Positions 5,996 through 16,200 of a stretch of 40,267 nucleotides of DNA are shown in pieces. Source of the stretch: Labilibaculum sp. K2S (GTDB lineage Bacteria; Bacteroidota; Bacteroidia; Bacteroidales; Marinifilaceae); NCBI RefSeq assembly GCF_030372765.1, contig NZ_JAUCMW010000010.1, positions 1 to 40,267 of the forward strand, read 5' to 3'. The translations under genes were made by a program, and so were the position numbers. Within the stretch, counting starts at the first letter, position 1; every line of letters starts with the position of its first letter. The notes below the pieces were generated by a model. That model saw only the letters and a program-made list of their open reading frames with translations, searched no databases and had not been told where the DNA came from.

Positions 5996-7948
5996 ATTCG
6001 TAAAATTGGTACATATTGTCTGATTCTTATTCTTTCGATAGGAAATCTTATCCATGCAAATGGGCAGAGGATTTCGCGAAAAGATACGCTTGTTGAAAAA
6101 AAGCAACATGCCAAATTACAAGACAGTACCTATATCATTTCCAGAGACACAATTGTTTTTCTATTGGATACCGTAAGAGAAAAACGTTTTAAAAACAATT
6201 CAAAAAATGTATCTAAATTTTACAATTCTCTGCAACGGGGTGCCGGCAAGCGTAAGTTCACCAAGGAATTATACAATTTGTTTTTTATTTCACCCGACAA
6301 ACTAAATCCAACAGATACGATAAAAACAGAACGCAGTGAAACCCCTTTCGTGCAGTATCAAGGTAAAACAATACGAAACATTACTGTTCGGGTTTTAGAA
6401 CCATTTGGACCTACTTTATATGATACTACCCAAGTTGCAACAACCTGGATAGAAACAACTGGAAATAAACTTCATAATACCAGTCGGAAAAATCATTTAC
6501 GCAAACTGTTACGAATAAACGAAGGTGATGATATAGATCCATACAATCTAGCTGATAATGAACGGCTAATCCGTCAATTATCATACATTAAAGATGCTTA
6601 CTTTAGAGTAGTTCCTGTATTGGGTTCCCACAAATTAGTCGATCTTCAATTGTGGGTTAAAGATCAGTTTTCGTGGGGAGCAAATATGAAGGTTGGCTCC
6701 CTAACCTCTACCGATTTTGAAATATACAGTCGAAATCTTTATGGATTAGGACATGAATTCAGCAATAGTTTTGAATTCGATTCAAATAAAGATCAGAAAT
6801 ATGGTTACACAGGAAAATATAAAATCAGAAATATCCGAAGATCCTATATAGATGCAACTTTCACCTACCAAAACACCTATGAAAAATCGGTTATTCAAAT
6901 AGATTTAGATCGAAGTTTCGCAACCTACAATACCAAATATGCCGGAGGCTTTACCCTCTCTAAAACCGCGAGATCGGACGAAATTCAAAAAGATGATCCG
7001 ATTATTAACGAAATACCTTTGGATTTTAATTATGGAAATATTTGGTTTGGTCGTTCCTATAAAGTGAAATCGGGAAAGCAATTTGCCCGAAGAAAATTAT
7101 ATCTGACAGGAAGAATATCGGGTCGGGAATTTTTCGAAAGACCGGAAGTCGGTCCTACCCTGAATCAATTTTTCCACAATAATATTCTCTATCTGGCTAG
7201 TTTAAGCTTAAGTCAAATTCAATATTACAAGAGTAATCTAATTTACAATTTTGGACGGACTGAGGATATACCATATGGTTCTTTAGCACAACTTACCATG
7301 GGGTACGAAGACCGGGAGTACTCCTATAGAAGATATTTGGGTTTTGATTTACAAAAAGCAATTTACCTTCGGAAAAGCAGAACTTATTTCTTTAATCGTG
7401 TTGCGCTTGGCGGATATTTTAATTCAGAAAGGTTTGAACAGGGTGTCTTACTTGGTCAAACAAAATTCTTCAGTCGCATTCGTAATCTCGGACCTCTTCG
7501 TCTTCGTAATTTTGCAGATTTGCAATATACATTAGGAATAAGAAGATTTCCAGAAGAATTCATAAGCCTAATTACTGATACAGGAATACGAGGTTTTTCA
7601 AAAGAAGATGTAATAGGCACTCAAAAATTAGTTCTCAATTTGGAAACCGTTGCCTTTACCCCCTACACTTTAGGGGGCTTTCGTTTTGCTTTTTACACCT
7701 TTGCCGACATGGGATTTATTGGTAGTAATAAGAAGAATATTCTTAAAGAAAAATTTTACTATGGTGTAGGATTTGGTATTCGTTTGCGGAACGAAAATTT
7801 GGTATTTAAAACCATACAGTTGCGCCTTGCTTTTTATCCAAAAGCGCCTTCCGATTTTAACCAGTTTGAATATCAATTATCCGGAGAAGAAAGACCTAAA
7901 TTCAATAACTTTAGAGTTTCTCAACCGGAAGTAATTCCTTTTGAATAG
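5996..7948 (+). CDS. Omp85/BamA-TamA-like outer membrane protein with non-standard start
   Basis: The protein has a POTRA-like segment (VQYQGKTIRNITV, then RKLLRINEGDDIDPYNLADNERLIRQL) followed from about residue 220 by repeated amphipathic aromatic-rich strands of a beta-barrel, as in BamA/TamA and FhaC-type transporters. Exact substrate unknown. The first conventional start (TTG, 6164) gives 594 residues without a signal peptide. The same frame is open back to a TAA at 5978 and encodes, from ATT at 5996, an ideal signal peptide: basic RK, hydrophobic YCLILILSIGNLI, then HANG. No ATG, GTG or TTG exists in that extension, so initiation is at ATT (5996 or 6005), CTG (6020), or an ATG lost by mutation or a sequencing error. 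With 5996 the product is 650 residues. The barrel identity is solid; the start is uncertain. Confidence 0.75.
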   Translation: MRKIGTYCLILILSIGNLIHANGQRISRKDTLVEKKQHAKLQDSTYIISRDTIVFLLDTVREKRFKNNSKNVSKFYNSLQRGAGKRKFTKELYNLFFISPDKLNPTDTIKTERSETPFVQYQGKTIRNITVRVLEPFGPTLYDTTQVATTWIETTGNKLHNTSRKNHLRKLLRINEGDDIDPYNLADNERLIRQLSYIKDAYFRVVPVLGSHKLVDLQLWVKDQFSWGANMKVGSLTSTDFEIYSRNLYGLGHEFSNSFEFDSNKDQKYGYTGKYKIRNIRRSYIDATFTYQNTYEKSVIQIDLDRSFATYNTKYAGGFTLSKTARSDEIQKDDPIINEIPLDFNYGNIWFGRSYKVKSGKQFARRKLYLTGRISGREFFERPEVGPTLNQFFHNNILYLASLSLSQIQYYKSNLIYNFGRTEDIPYGSLAQLTMGYEDREYSYRRYLGFDLQKAIYLRKSRTYFFNRVALGGYFNSERFEQGVLLGQTKFFSRIRNLGPLRLRNFADLQYTLGIRRFPEEFISLITDTGIRGFSKEDVIGTQKLVLNLETVAFTPYTLGGFRFAFYTFADMGFIGSNKKNILKEKFYYGVGFGIRLRNENLVFKTIQLRLAFYPKAPSDFNQFEYQLSGEERPKFNNFRVSQPEVIPFE

Positions 7949-7978
7949 TTATTTGGAATCTTCTTATCCGCTAAAAAA

Positions 7979-9310
7979 TTAAATCTTATTTTCTTTCCAA
8001 TTGACGAATTTAAGATACAACCATGAACTCAAACCAAGAAAACCACCATAAAAATACTCCGAAGTCCACACACCTGAAATCGGTAATTTTAAAACTGCTA
8101 TTAAAAGATAGACTCCGCCTAAATAACATACTAAAACTCCGATCTCGATCAACATAGCATGAAAAGTATTTCCTGTTCCTGAAACGCCATGAAAAAAAGT
8201 CACTGCAATTGGAAAAATCAAAGATGCACCAAAAATCACGTACAAAACTGGTTTTGTATCAGCAATTAAACTTAGCTCTTCGGTGTAAATTGAAATTATT
8301 AATTCGGGATTAATGATACAGATACCAACCAATACCAAAACTGAAAGAAAGGATAACTTAATTGTTCGCCAAATAACCGGCATAACCTCACCCGAATGTC
8401 CTTCCCCAATAACCTGGCTCACCAAAGTATTAGCCGCTGATGCGAAAGACCAAACCGGCACCATCATCAAAACATAAATACTTCTTATAATATTTGAAAT
8501 TGCCAGCTCTCTCTCCCCCATTCTTTCCACCATTAAAAAGAAAACAAACCAACATGACAAGGCTAAAAAATTCTGAATCATCATAGGAAAAGATACTTTA
8601 ATTAGTCGCGAATAGAGCTCCCAATCAATTTTTGCAAAACCAAATAAATCATAGGTCTTAACAGGAACTTTTCTTAGCGTATATAAGATAAAAACGACCA
8701 TAACACAAAGCTCGGCAATTACCGAAGCAATGGCTGCACCTTTTATTCCCATTTCAGGAAATCCCCACTCCCCAAATATCAGTACGTAATCGAAAAATAT
8801 ATTAATAATTGCCATAAAAATGGTACTCCAACCAATTATTTTTGTTTTTGCGATTCCAATATAGAAAGCTCTGAACAATAGATTTACACAAGCAAACATG
8901 ATTCCCCACGCCCGATAAGAAATGTAATCCATACTGGCATCATATATTGCATTCGATTTCACAATAGCCTTTAAAATAGGCGGAGCTTGTAATTCCATAA
9001 AGACGACCAGCAATACGGCCAAAACCAATAAGAAATACAAAGCATGATCGAAGGTTTTACCAACAAGTTTAAGATTTCCTTCTCCCACTCTTCTGGCAAT
9101 AACAATTTGAGCTCCCAAGCCAAAACCCCAGGCAAGCATTACAATCGCAAAATAAAATATTGTTGCAATAGCTGCAGCCCCCAAAGCTGTTTCGCTTAGA
9201 TGACCTAAAAAAGCAGTATCGGTAAGAGCAATTATATTCTGGGCTGCACTTCCTAAAATAATAGGATAAGCTATTTTCCAGATACTTCTGTAATTGATTT
9301 GTGTTTTCAA
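7979..9310 (-). CDS. MATE-family multidrug/cation efflux transporter
   Basis: A 443-residue inner membrane protein with about twelve hydrophobic helices in two pseudo-repeats, the normal MATE size. Family marks include the N-terminal AYPIILGSAAQNIIALTDTAFLG segment and the matching FPMMIQNFLALSCW segment at about residue 240 that opens the second half. MATE proteins export drugs or other organic compounds using a Na+ or H+ gradient. Substrate cannot be told from sequence. It lies downstream of the S9 peptidase gene in the same direction, but a long hairpin separates them, so it is probably transcribed alone. Its 3' end converges on the outer membrane protein gene with 30 bp between and no terminator hairpin. 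Confidence 0.9.
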   Translation of the reverse strand: MKTQINYRSIWKIAYPIILGSAAQNIIALTDTAFLGHLSETALGAAAIATIFYFAIVMLAWGFGLGAQIVIARRVGEGNLKLVGKTFDHALYFLLVLAVLLVVFMELQAPPILKAIVKSNAIYDASMDYISYRAWGIMFACVNLLFRAFYIGIAKTKIIGWSTIFMAIINIFFDYVLIFGEWGFPEMGIKGAAIASVIAELCVMVVFILYTLRKVPVKTYDLFGFAKIDWELYSRLIKVSFPMMIQNFLALSCWFVFFLMVERMGERELAISNIIRSIYVLMMVPVWSFASAANTLVSQVIGEGHSGEVMPVIWRTIKLSFLSVLVLVGICIINPELIISIYTEELSLIADTKPVLYVIFGASLIFPIAVTFFHGVSGTGNTFHAMLIEIGVLVCYLGGVYLLIAVLKLPISGVWTSEYFYGGFLGLSSWLYLKFVNWKENKI

Positions 9311-9371
9311 TTTGATATTTTATTTAATGTATGCGCACTTAAAAATCATAATGAGTGACACTTCAGGAACA

Positions 9372-9430
9372 AAATAAATCGTCATCCCAAAATTGCCGAA
9401 AAATATCGGAATTGGGATGACGATTTATTT
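9372..9430 (-). terminator. long hairpin terminator after the S9 peptidase gene
   Basis: Perfect 19-bp arms at 9372-9390 and 9412-9430 (AAATAAATCGTCATCCCAA and its complement), with partial further pairing inside (CCGA 9395-9398 with TCGG 9406-9409). Read on the minus strand it lies 25 bases after the peptidase stop and ends in TTTATTT. The A/T-rich base makes it usable in both directions. Confidence 0.7.
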
Positions 9431-9454
9431 ATTTTTATAGCTGACCAGTCTCTC

Positions 9455-11611
9455 TTATTTCAAATAATCATCAAAATAATTACTCACCTTTTGCTTCAAG
9501 TGAATGCGATCACGCCCACGTACATTATGCTCTGCACAAGGATAAGGGAAATAATCAACCTGAACATTGTTTTTAATACACTCCCGAATAAAATTCAAAC
9601 TATGCTGCCATAGCACGGTATTATCAATTGCTCCCTGACAAATTAAAAGTTTCCCTTTCAAATCCTTTGCCTTTGCAAGTAACGAGGTCATAGCATATCC
9701 TTCCGGATTCTCTTCCGGAGTATCCATATAACGCTCTCCGTACATCACTTCGTACCATTTCCAGTCAATTACTGGACCACCGGCTACAGCAACTTTAAAT
9801 ACATCCGGATAATTTGTAATTAGGGAAATGGTCATAAAACCGCCATAACTCCATCCATGAACGCCAATACGATCAGCATCAACATAGGGTAATGATTTTA
9901 AAAACTCCACACCTTTCATTTGATCTGCCATTTCGGGTTGACCACACTGGCGGTGAATGATGGCCTCAAACTCTTTTCCTCTATTTGCTGATCCTCTGTT
10001 ATCCAAAACATAGATTAAATAACCATTTTGTGCCATATATTGCTCCCACAAACGAGAACCACCCAACCAATTATTAGTTACCAATTGCGCATGCGGTCCG
10101 CCGTAAACGTAAACTACCACCGGATACTTTTTATTTGGATCGAAATCAGCAGGCTTAACCATTCTATAATACAAATCAGTTTTTTCATCTGCCGATTTTA
10201 TTGTCCCCAAAGAGATTTCACCCAAATTATAATCAGTCAGCTTATTTTCAGCATTCACCAATTCCTTTATCACTTTGCCTTTTGCATCAGCAATATTAAT
10301 TTTTCGCGGTACATTTAAACTGCTGTAATTATCAATAATAAATTTACCATCGGCACTTGGCTGAACTGCATGAGTTCCTTCCTCGGTCGTTAACCGAATA
10401 CGCTTTCCTGTTTTTAAATTCAATTTATATGCATGTCTTTCTATCGGACTCACTTCCGTTGATACAAAAAACATGTTTTTCTCTGATTTATCGAAACCCA
10501 AAATATCAGTAATTTCCCAATCACCTGAGGTTAATTGTTTAATCAATTTCCCTTCAATATCATATAAATAGGCATGATTAAAACCATCTCGGTTATTGGT
10601 CTGATAAACAAATTGATTTGGATTGTTTTTTAAGAAAATCAACTCATGGGAAGGCTCCACCCAACGATCATTTTTTTCTTCGAATAGTGTTTTTACAAAT
10701 TTACCTGTTGCAGCTTCGTATTTATTCAATTTAGCATGATTCGAAGCGCGATTCAAAACCTGGATGTAAATAAATTTTCCATCTGCACCCCATGTGATAT
10801 TTGTCAAATATTGATCCGTTCCAAAATCATCAGGTTGAATCCATACTGTCGATTTCTCTTTCAGATTATAAACACCCAAACTCACTGTTTCGCTGCCCAT
10901 ACCAGCCATAGGATATTTAATTTCCTTCAAATCACCAACTCGTGTGTTGATATCTAACAATGGAAATGTGGTAACATTACTTTCATCTTTACGATAAAAA
11001 GCCAAAAACTCTCCTTTTGGTCCCCAAAAAATTCCATCCGAAATGCCATATTCACTCCGGCTAACTGTCTGACCGTTAACCAAATTCTTATCCTGATCTG
11101 AAGTTACAGCAAACTCCTTTTCATCTTCACTGCTTATATATAGATTATTTTCAAGGGTATATGCAACAGATGAATTCATTGCACAAAATTCGGTATTTTC
11201 GGCCTTAGAGCTAATTTCCAATTTGAGCACAAGCTTCTTATTGAGTAAATCAATTTGAATTAAATTACCTTTAGCATTGTATTGAATCACATCATCACTT
11301 ATCCATGAGAACTGTGGCAATCTGCTTAATTCTTTAATTTCAGCAGATTTTAAAATCTCATTTAGATCTGATAAACTACATATCGCTTTAGCCTCTTCTT
11401 CTGGCTTAACAAGCATAATTTCATTGTTTAAAACATAGGATATCAGATTACTTTCACCTTTCCACGATAATTGAGATAAATTTTCAGGATAAAACTTTCC
11501 CCATTGTCCCAAAATAGCGTCTTCCATACTCAATTTCTTTGTTTGAGCATCTGCGGCTGTAAAAAGGGCACAAATGATTAGTAAATAGGTTAGAAGGAAT
11601 ACTCTTTTCAT
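9455..11611 (-). CDS. S9 family dipeptidyl-peptidase IV-like serine protease
   Basis: An exported prolyl dipeptidyl or tripeptidyl aminopeptidase. From Met at 11611 the product is 718 residues with a clear signal peptide (MKRVFLLTYLLIICALFTAADAQ region), a DPP4-type eight-bladed propeller to ~465, and an alpha/beta-hydrolase domain. Catalytic triad: Ser588 in GWSYGG, Asp663 in GAIDN and His695 in AEHN. In place of the Glu-Glu pair that anchors the substrate N-terminus in human DPP4, the sequence here shows one Glu (SRSEYG, Glu187), as I recall for Bacteroidota relatives. An upstream in-frame start at 11722 would add 37 residues and run across a TACATTTG promoter element, so I reject it. Likely role: periplasmic peptide breakdown for nutrition. 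Confidence 0.92.
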   Translation of the reverse strand: MKRVFLLTYLLIICALFTAADAQTKKLSMEDAILGQWGKFYPENLSQLSWKGESNLISYVLNNEIMLVKPEEEAKAICSLSDLNEILKSAEIKELSRLPQFSWISDDVIQYNAKGNLIQIDLLNKKLVLKLEISSKAENTEFCAMNSSVAYTLENNLYISSEDEKEFAVTSDQDKNLVNGQTVSRSEYGISDGIFWGPKGEFLAFYRKDESNVTTFPLLDINTRVGDLKEIKYPMAGMGSETVSLGVYNLKEKSTVWIQPDDFGTDQYLTNITWGADGKFIYIQVLNRASNHAKLNKYEAATGKFVKTLFEEKNDRWVEPSHELIFLKNNPNQFVYQTNNRDGFNHAYLYDIEGKLIKQLTSGDWEITDILGFDKSEKNMFFVSTEVSPIERHAYKLNLKTGKRIRLTTEEGTHAVQPSADGKFIIDNYSSLNVPRKINIADAKGKVIKELVNAENKLTDYNLGEISLGTIKSADEKTDLYYRMVKPADFDPNKKYPVVVYVYGGPHAQLVTNNWLGGSRLWEQYMAQNGYLIYVLDNRGSANRGKEFEAIIHRQCGQPEMADQMKGVEFLKSLPYVDADRIGVHGWSYGGFMTISLITNYPDVFKVAVAGGPVIDWKWYEVMYGERYMDTPEENPEGYAMTSLLAKAKDLKGKLLICQGAIDNTVLWQHSLNFIRECIKNNVQVDYFPYPCAEHNVRGRDRIHLKQKVSNYFDDYLK

Positions 11612-11656
11612 AGTGTTTTTTGTTGTTGTTATATTTCTTTTCAAAAAATTCGTCTC

Positions 11657-11664
11657 CAAATGTA
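11657..11664 (-). promoter_or_regulatory. -7 promoter element for the S9 peptidase gene
   Basis: TACATTTG on the minus strand fits TAnnTTTG and lies ~50 bases upstream of the start at 11611. No convincing -33 element is seen. Confidence 0.45.
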
Positions 11665-11866
11665 TCCTTTTTAGTAGAAATAGAGTAATAATGAAAGAAT
11701 AATTAAACGAGACAATCACCAATTACTTTGGACAAAATCCAAAGTAAGATCGAAAAACTCAATCAATAGTAAATTCGTAGAACGAATCAGCAGTGCAGTA
11801 TTCACTCAGCTTTGAGAAGTAGTTTATTCTTTCTAAATTGGCTTAATAAATTTTAAGTTATACAAT

Positions 11867-12799
11867 ATGCCGAAGAACAAAATACCAAACAGTATTAAAT
11901 TTCTTATTTTAATCTCCATTGCTGCAATAGTAACATTTTTTATTTTGCGTAAAAATAAGACTAAAAATGATGCTGCCACTGACGAGATAACTACAGAAGC
12001 TGCTATCATGGAAGATATAGATCAGTCTGCGAATATTTTTAAATACAATAATATTCTCTTCAGTCTGCCATCACCATATCAAATCTCATTGCTTCTTGAG
12101 CAATCGGGAATTCCTTACAATAAGGATTTATTGCATACCACAAGCAAAGCAAGTGACTATGTTGAAAATTTTAGCAAAGCTGTAAATTTCGGCATATACG
12201 GATCTGATTTAGGGTACATTAACATCTATCGTCAAACTCAGGATGCAGCCAGTTATTTTGCAGTTTTAAAAATCCTTTCTCAGGAAATTGGATTATACAA
12301 CGCAATGGATAAACCTACGATTGAACGTATCGAGAAAAATATTGAAAACAGAGACTCTTTGCTCGTTATTGTAAGTACGACCTATCGTAAGATCGATAAT
12401 TATTTAAAAGCCAATGACAGAGAAAATACCGGAGCTTTAATCTTAGCAGGTGGTTGGATAGAATCGGTTTACATTCTAACCCAGCAAATCAAAACGAATC
12501 CAAACAAAGAATTAATGACTCGGATTTCAGAGCAGAAAAGACCTCTTGAAAATTTAATAAAACTTTTGGTACCCTACTCAAATGAATCTAAAGACTTCTA
12601 CTTTCTGGTTGATCGATTGATCGATTTAGCTTATACATTTGATGAAATAGAAGATAAATACACATATGTTCCTCCAATTACTGATGCTAAAAACAAACTT
12701 ACAATAGTAAAAAGCAAATCTGAATTGGTAATGAACAAAGAACAGTTAGCTTCAATTACTGATAAAGTAAGTGTTATTCGTAACTACATCATCAAGTAA
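11867..12799 (+). CDS. membrane-anchored periplasmic protein of unknown function (first gene of ABC operon)
   Basis: I recognise no named family. The 310-residue product has a short basic N-terminus and one hydrophobic segment (~12-27), then a mostly helical soluble part of ~270 residues that should face the periplasm. The first 21 bases after its stop lead into a second exported protein, and an ABC transporter gene follows, all on the plus strand, suggesting one operon and one envelope-associated assembly. No catalytic motif or zinc site is visible. Confidence 0.75.
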   Translation: MPKNKIPNSIKFLILISIAAIVTFFILRKNKTKNDAATDEITTEAAIMEDIDQSANIFKYNNILFSLPSPYQISLLLEQSGIPYNKDLLHTTSKASDYVENFSKAVNFGIYGSDLGYINIYRQTQDAASYFAVLKILSQEIGLYNAMDKPTIERIEKNIENRDSLLVIVSTTYRKIDNYLKANDRENTGALILAGGWIESVYILTQQIKTNPNKELMTRISEQKRPLENLIKLLVPYSNESKDFYFLVDRLIDLAYTFDEIEDKYTYVPPITDAKNKLTIVKSKSELVMNKEQLASITDKVSVIRNYIIK

Positions 12800-12819
12800 T
12801 CCAATTAAAAAAACAACTT

Positions 12820-13239
12820 ATGAATCGCTTCTATACCCTTTTTCTTATATTATTCTTTACAGGCCTTAGCCTTCCCTCAAATGCGCAATCGGATATTACA
12901 TTGCAAAACTGCACAAAATATCTGGAGCCTGAATTTATATCCGATGGTCAACAATATAAAGCCCTGCTATCGGGAGGTGAAGTTGCCGAATTTCATACAA
13001 CTTTTTATGCCAATAACTATTACAGAATTGTAGGAGCCACTGGTAAAATGGAAAAAAATGTAATCTTCTCAATTTATGATGAGGAAAATCATTTGCTTTT
13101 TTCCAATAAGGATCATAAAAACTCGCCATATTGGGATTTTCAATTTACCAACTCGATAAATTGTACCATTGAAGCCAAATTAAATCAGAAAGAAGTAACA
13201 TCCGGATTTGTCCTTCTCTTGATCGGATTTAAACAATAA
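12820..13239 (+). CDS. small exported protein of unknown function (second gene of ABC operon)
   Basis: A 139-residue product with a strong signal peptide (hydrophobic FYTLFLILFFTGLSL, probable cleavage after SNA at ~22), leaving ~115 residues of alternating beta-type sequence, likely a small beta-sandwich. Three Cys remain in the whole protein or fewer; no lipobox is seen. It begins 20 bases after the stop of the membrane-anchored gene and ends 50 bases before the ABC transporter gene. A periplasmic partner of the transporter is the simplest inference. Function unknown. Confidence 0.72.
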   Translation: MNRFYTLFLILFFTGLSLPSNAQSDITLQNCTKYLEPEFISDGQQYKALLSGGEVAEFHTTFYANNYYRIVGATGKMEKNVIFSIYDEENHLLFSNKDHKNSPYWDFQFTNSINCTIEAKLNQKEVTSGFVLLLIGFKQ

Positions 13240-13289
13240 TATCCGTTCATTTCTTCTTCCTCCAAATACACCACTAACTCTCACATTCC

Positions 13290-16200
13290 ATGAGTGAACG
13301 AATTCTTAAGGCTTTAATGCAATTATTTGCGATCATTGCTCACCCACAAAGTTCAGCAATAGAGAGGCGGAGAATGGTTTCCAAATATCTCAAGCAACAA
13401 CTTGATCAAGAAACAGCTGAGGAATATCTTAGCTTATACGATCAACACTATGAGGCGAATCAGAAGCGTACTACAAGAACTACAAAAATTAAGAAATACA
13501 CTTCAGCAAGCTCGGTGAGAGTACTTCGCATATGCACCGAAATAAACGAAGAACTCATTGTCCGCCAAAAGGTTATTGTCCTCATTCAATTGTTGGAATT
13601 CCTGAAATTGGAAGAAGAAATTAGTAATCAAGAATTCGCCTTTGTTGAAACTGTTGCAGAAACTTTTAACCTTCCTCTTGGAAGTTATGATCGATTAAAG
13701 AATTTTGTTCTAAATGATTTCGATGAAATCACCAGATCAGTACGTTTACTTACCGTTAGTAATGAAAACAAAGTATTTGAAGTAGGAGAACATTATTACG
13801 CTGAAGGTTTCGTAGGTGAAATTAAAATTCTTCGTCTTAAGCGAGTAGACATGTTCGTGTTGCGATTCAAGGGAATTGAAGAGCTAATCATGAACGGGCA
13901 GAATCTTAATCCAGAGAGAGTACATCTTTTAACTCAAGGTTCATCCATCCGAAATCCGAAAATTAACCCAATCTATTTTAGTGATATTACCACGACCTTT
14001 CATCGCGATCAGGAACACAAAAGGGTTGTATTCGAAGCCAAAAATATTGAATACCGGTTTAAAGAAAATAATATTGGTATTCATGATCTTTCTTTCAAAG
14101 AAGAATCAGGAAAAATGGTTGGTATTATCGGATCAAGTGGTGCTGGTAAAACAACCCTTTTAAATGTTCTAAATGGGTCAGAAAATCCCAGTGATGGAAT
14201 CGTAGAAATTAATGGATACAATATTGTAACTGATAGATCCCAACTGGAAGGTGTTGTTGGTCATGTTTCGCAAGATGACTTATTGATAGAATCGCTTACC
14301 GTTTTCGAAAACCTATATTTTAATGCCAAACTTTGCTTCGACAAATACAGCACTTTTCAACTAATTAGAATTGTATTAAACTTACTTAAAGATCTTGGAT
14401 TGTACGATGCCCGAAATCTTAAGGTGGGCAATCCTTTGGATAAAAAAATTAGTGGCGGGCAGCGAAAGCGGTTAAATATTGCTTTGGAATTGATTCGTGA
14501 ACCTTCCGTATTATTTCTTGATGAACCAACTTCAGGTTTATCATCGAGAGATTCTGCAAAAATTATGGATCTTCTTAAAAATTTAGCATTAAAAGGGAAG
14601 TTGATTTTTGTCGTAATACATCAACCATCTTCGGATATATTTAAAATGTTCGATCGCTTGTTAATTCTGGATACTGGTGGCTATCTAATTTTTAACGGGA
14701 ATCCTCTTGATGCGATAACCTATTTCAAATCGCAAACAATGCGGGCAAACCGCACAGAAAGTGAATGCTCATCCTGCGGTAATGTAGATGCAGACCAGAT
14801 TTTTAATATTGTTGAATCTGAGGTATTGGATGAATATGGTAATCCTACACAGGTTAGAAAGGTATCTCCAATTCAATGGCATAAAAAATATCACGAATAT
14901 GTTGGTATAAATAAGTCTATTGAGGATACAACAGAACTTCCTCCGGTAACTTTCAAGATTCCAAATATATTTAAACAATTTAGTGTATTTGTAAAAAGGG
15001 ATGTAATTTCCAAACTGGCAAATCACCAATACTTATTCATTAACTTATTTGAAACGCCATTATTAGCCTTTCTTTTGAGCTATATTATTAAATTTTACAA
15101 CATTGATGCAGGCAACGAATTAGGTTATACTTTTAGTAATAACAGCAACCTTCCGGTATACCTTTTCATGTCGGTTATTGTTGCTCTGTTTATAGGTTTA
15201 ACTCTTAGTGCTGAAGAAATTATAAAAGACCGAAAGATTCTTAAAAGAGAACGTTTTTTAAACTTAAGTAAATTTAGTTATCTACTCTCAAAAATTGTTA
15301 TTCTGTTCTCCATATCGGCCTTTCAAGCCTTTTTATTTACGATAATAGGAAATTCTATTCTGGAAATTAAAGGAATGTATTTTGAATATTGGCTTGCTCT
15401 GTTCAGTGCCTGGTGCTTTGCTAATATGCTTGGATTAATCATCTCAGACAGTTTTAAAACTGTAATTACCATTTACATCTTAATTCCTTTTATCTTAATA
15501 CCACAGCTAATTTTAAGTGGCATAATTGTAAAGTTCGACAAACTTAATCCGACTATTTCCACACCGAATAATATTCCTTGGTATGGTGAAATAATTACTG
15601 CTCGTTGGGCTTATGAAGCTTTAGCTGTAAAACAATACAAAGACAACGAATACATGGCTAATTTTTACATCTACGAAAAGTTAATGAGTAAAGCTGATTA
15701 TCGTAAAAATTATTGGTTGCCGATTCTTAAGAACAAATTAAATACCAGCGAACGATATCTTAAATTACCAGATAAAAAGAAGGAACTTGCCGAAAATTTA
15801 TTACTCCTTCGTAATGAACTTTCTATAGAAGATCTTGATAAAATTGCAATTCCATTTGACAATTTGGACCAACTAAATCCTGAAAATTTGAGCACCGACG
15901 TTATTAAAGCAACGCGGGAGTATTTTAATAAATTGAACCGATACTACATCAATTTATACAATGTCTCAAATCGTAAAAAGGACGAGCACTTAACCGAGTT
16001 GCAAAAAGGATTTTTAGACAAGCAGACATTTGTGAACATGAAAAAATCATACGTGAATGATGGCCTTACTGAGTTTGTTAGAAACTCGAACGATATCGAA
16101 CGAATTATTGAATACAAAGGGAAACTATTCCAGAAAATTGATCCTATTTACAGAAATCCTGAAGGAAGTTTTATTAAAGCACACTTTTATGCTCCTCAGA

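Noticed and set aside
6164..7948. TTG 6164 as the true start of the outer membrane protein
   Set aside because: It would discard an obvious signal peptide and leave a ~200-base leader; kept only as the first conventional start codon.
7949..7978. Terminator between the converging outer membrane protein and MATE genes
   Set aside because: The 30-bp gap has no inverted repeat.
10028..10318. Open frame on the plus strand inside the S9 peptidase gene
   Set aside because: Complete overlap with the hydrolase domain; composition is that of a reverse-strand shadow.
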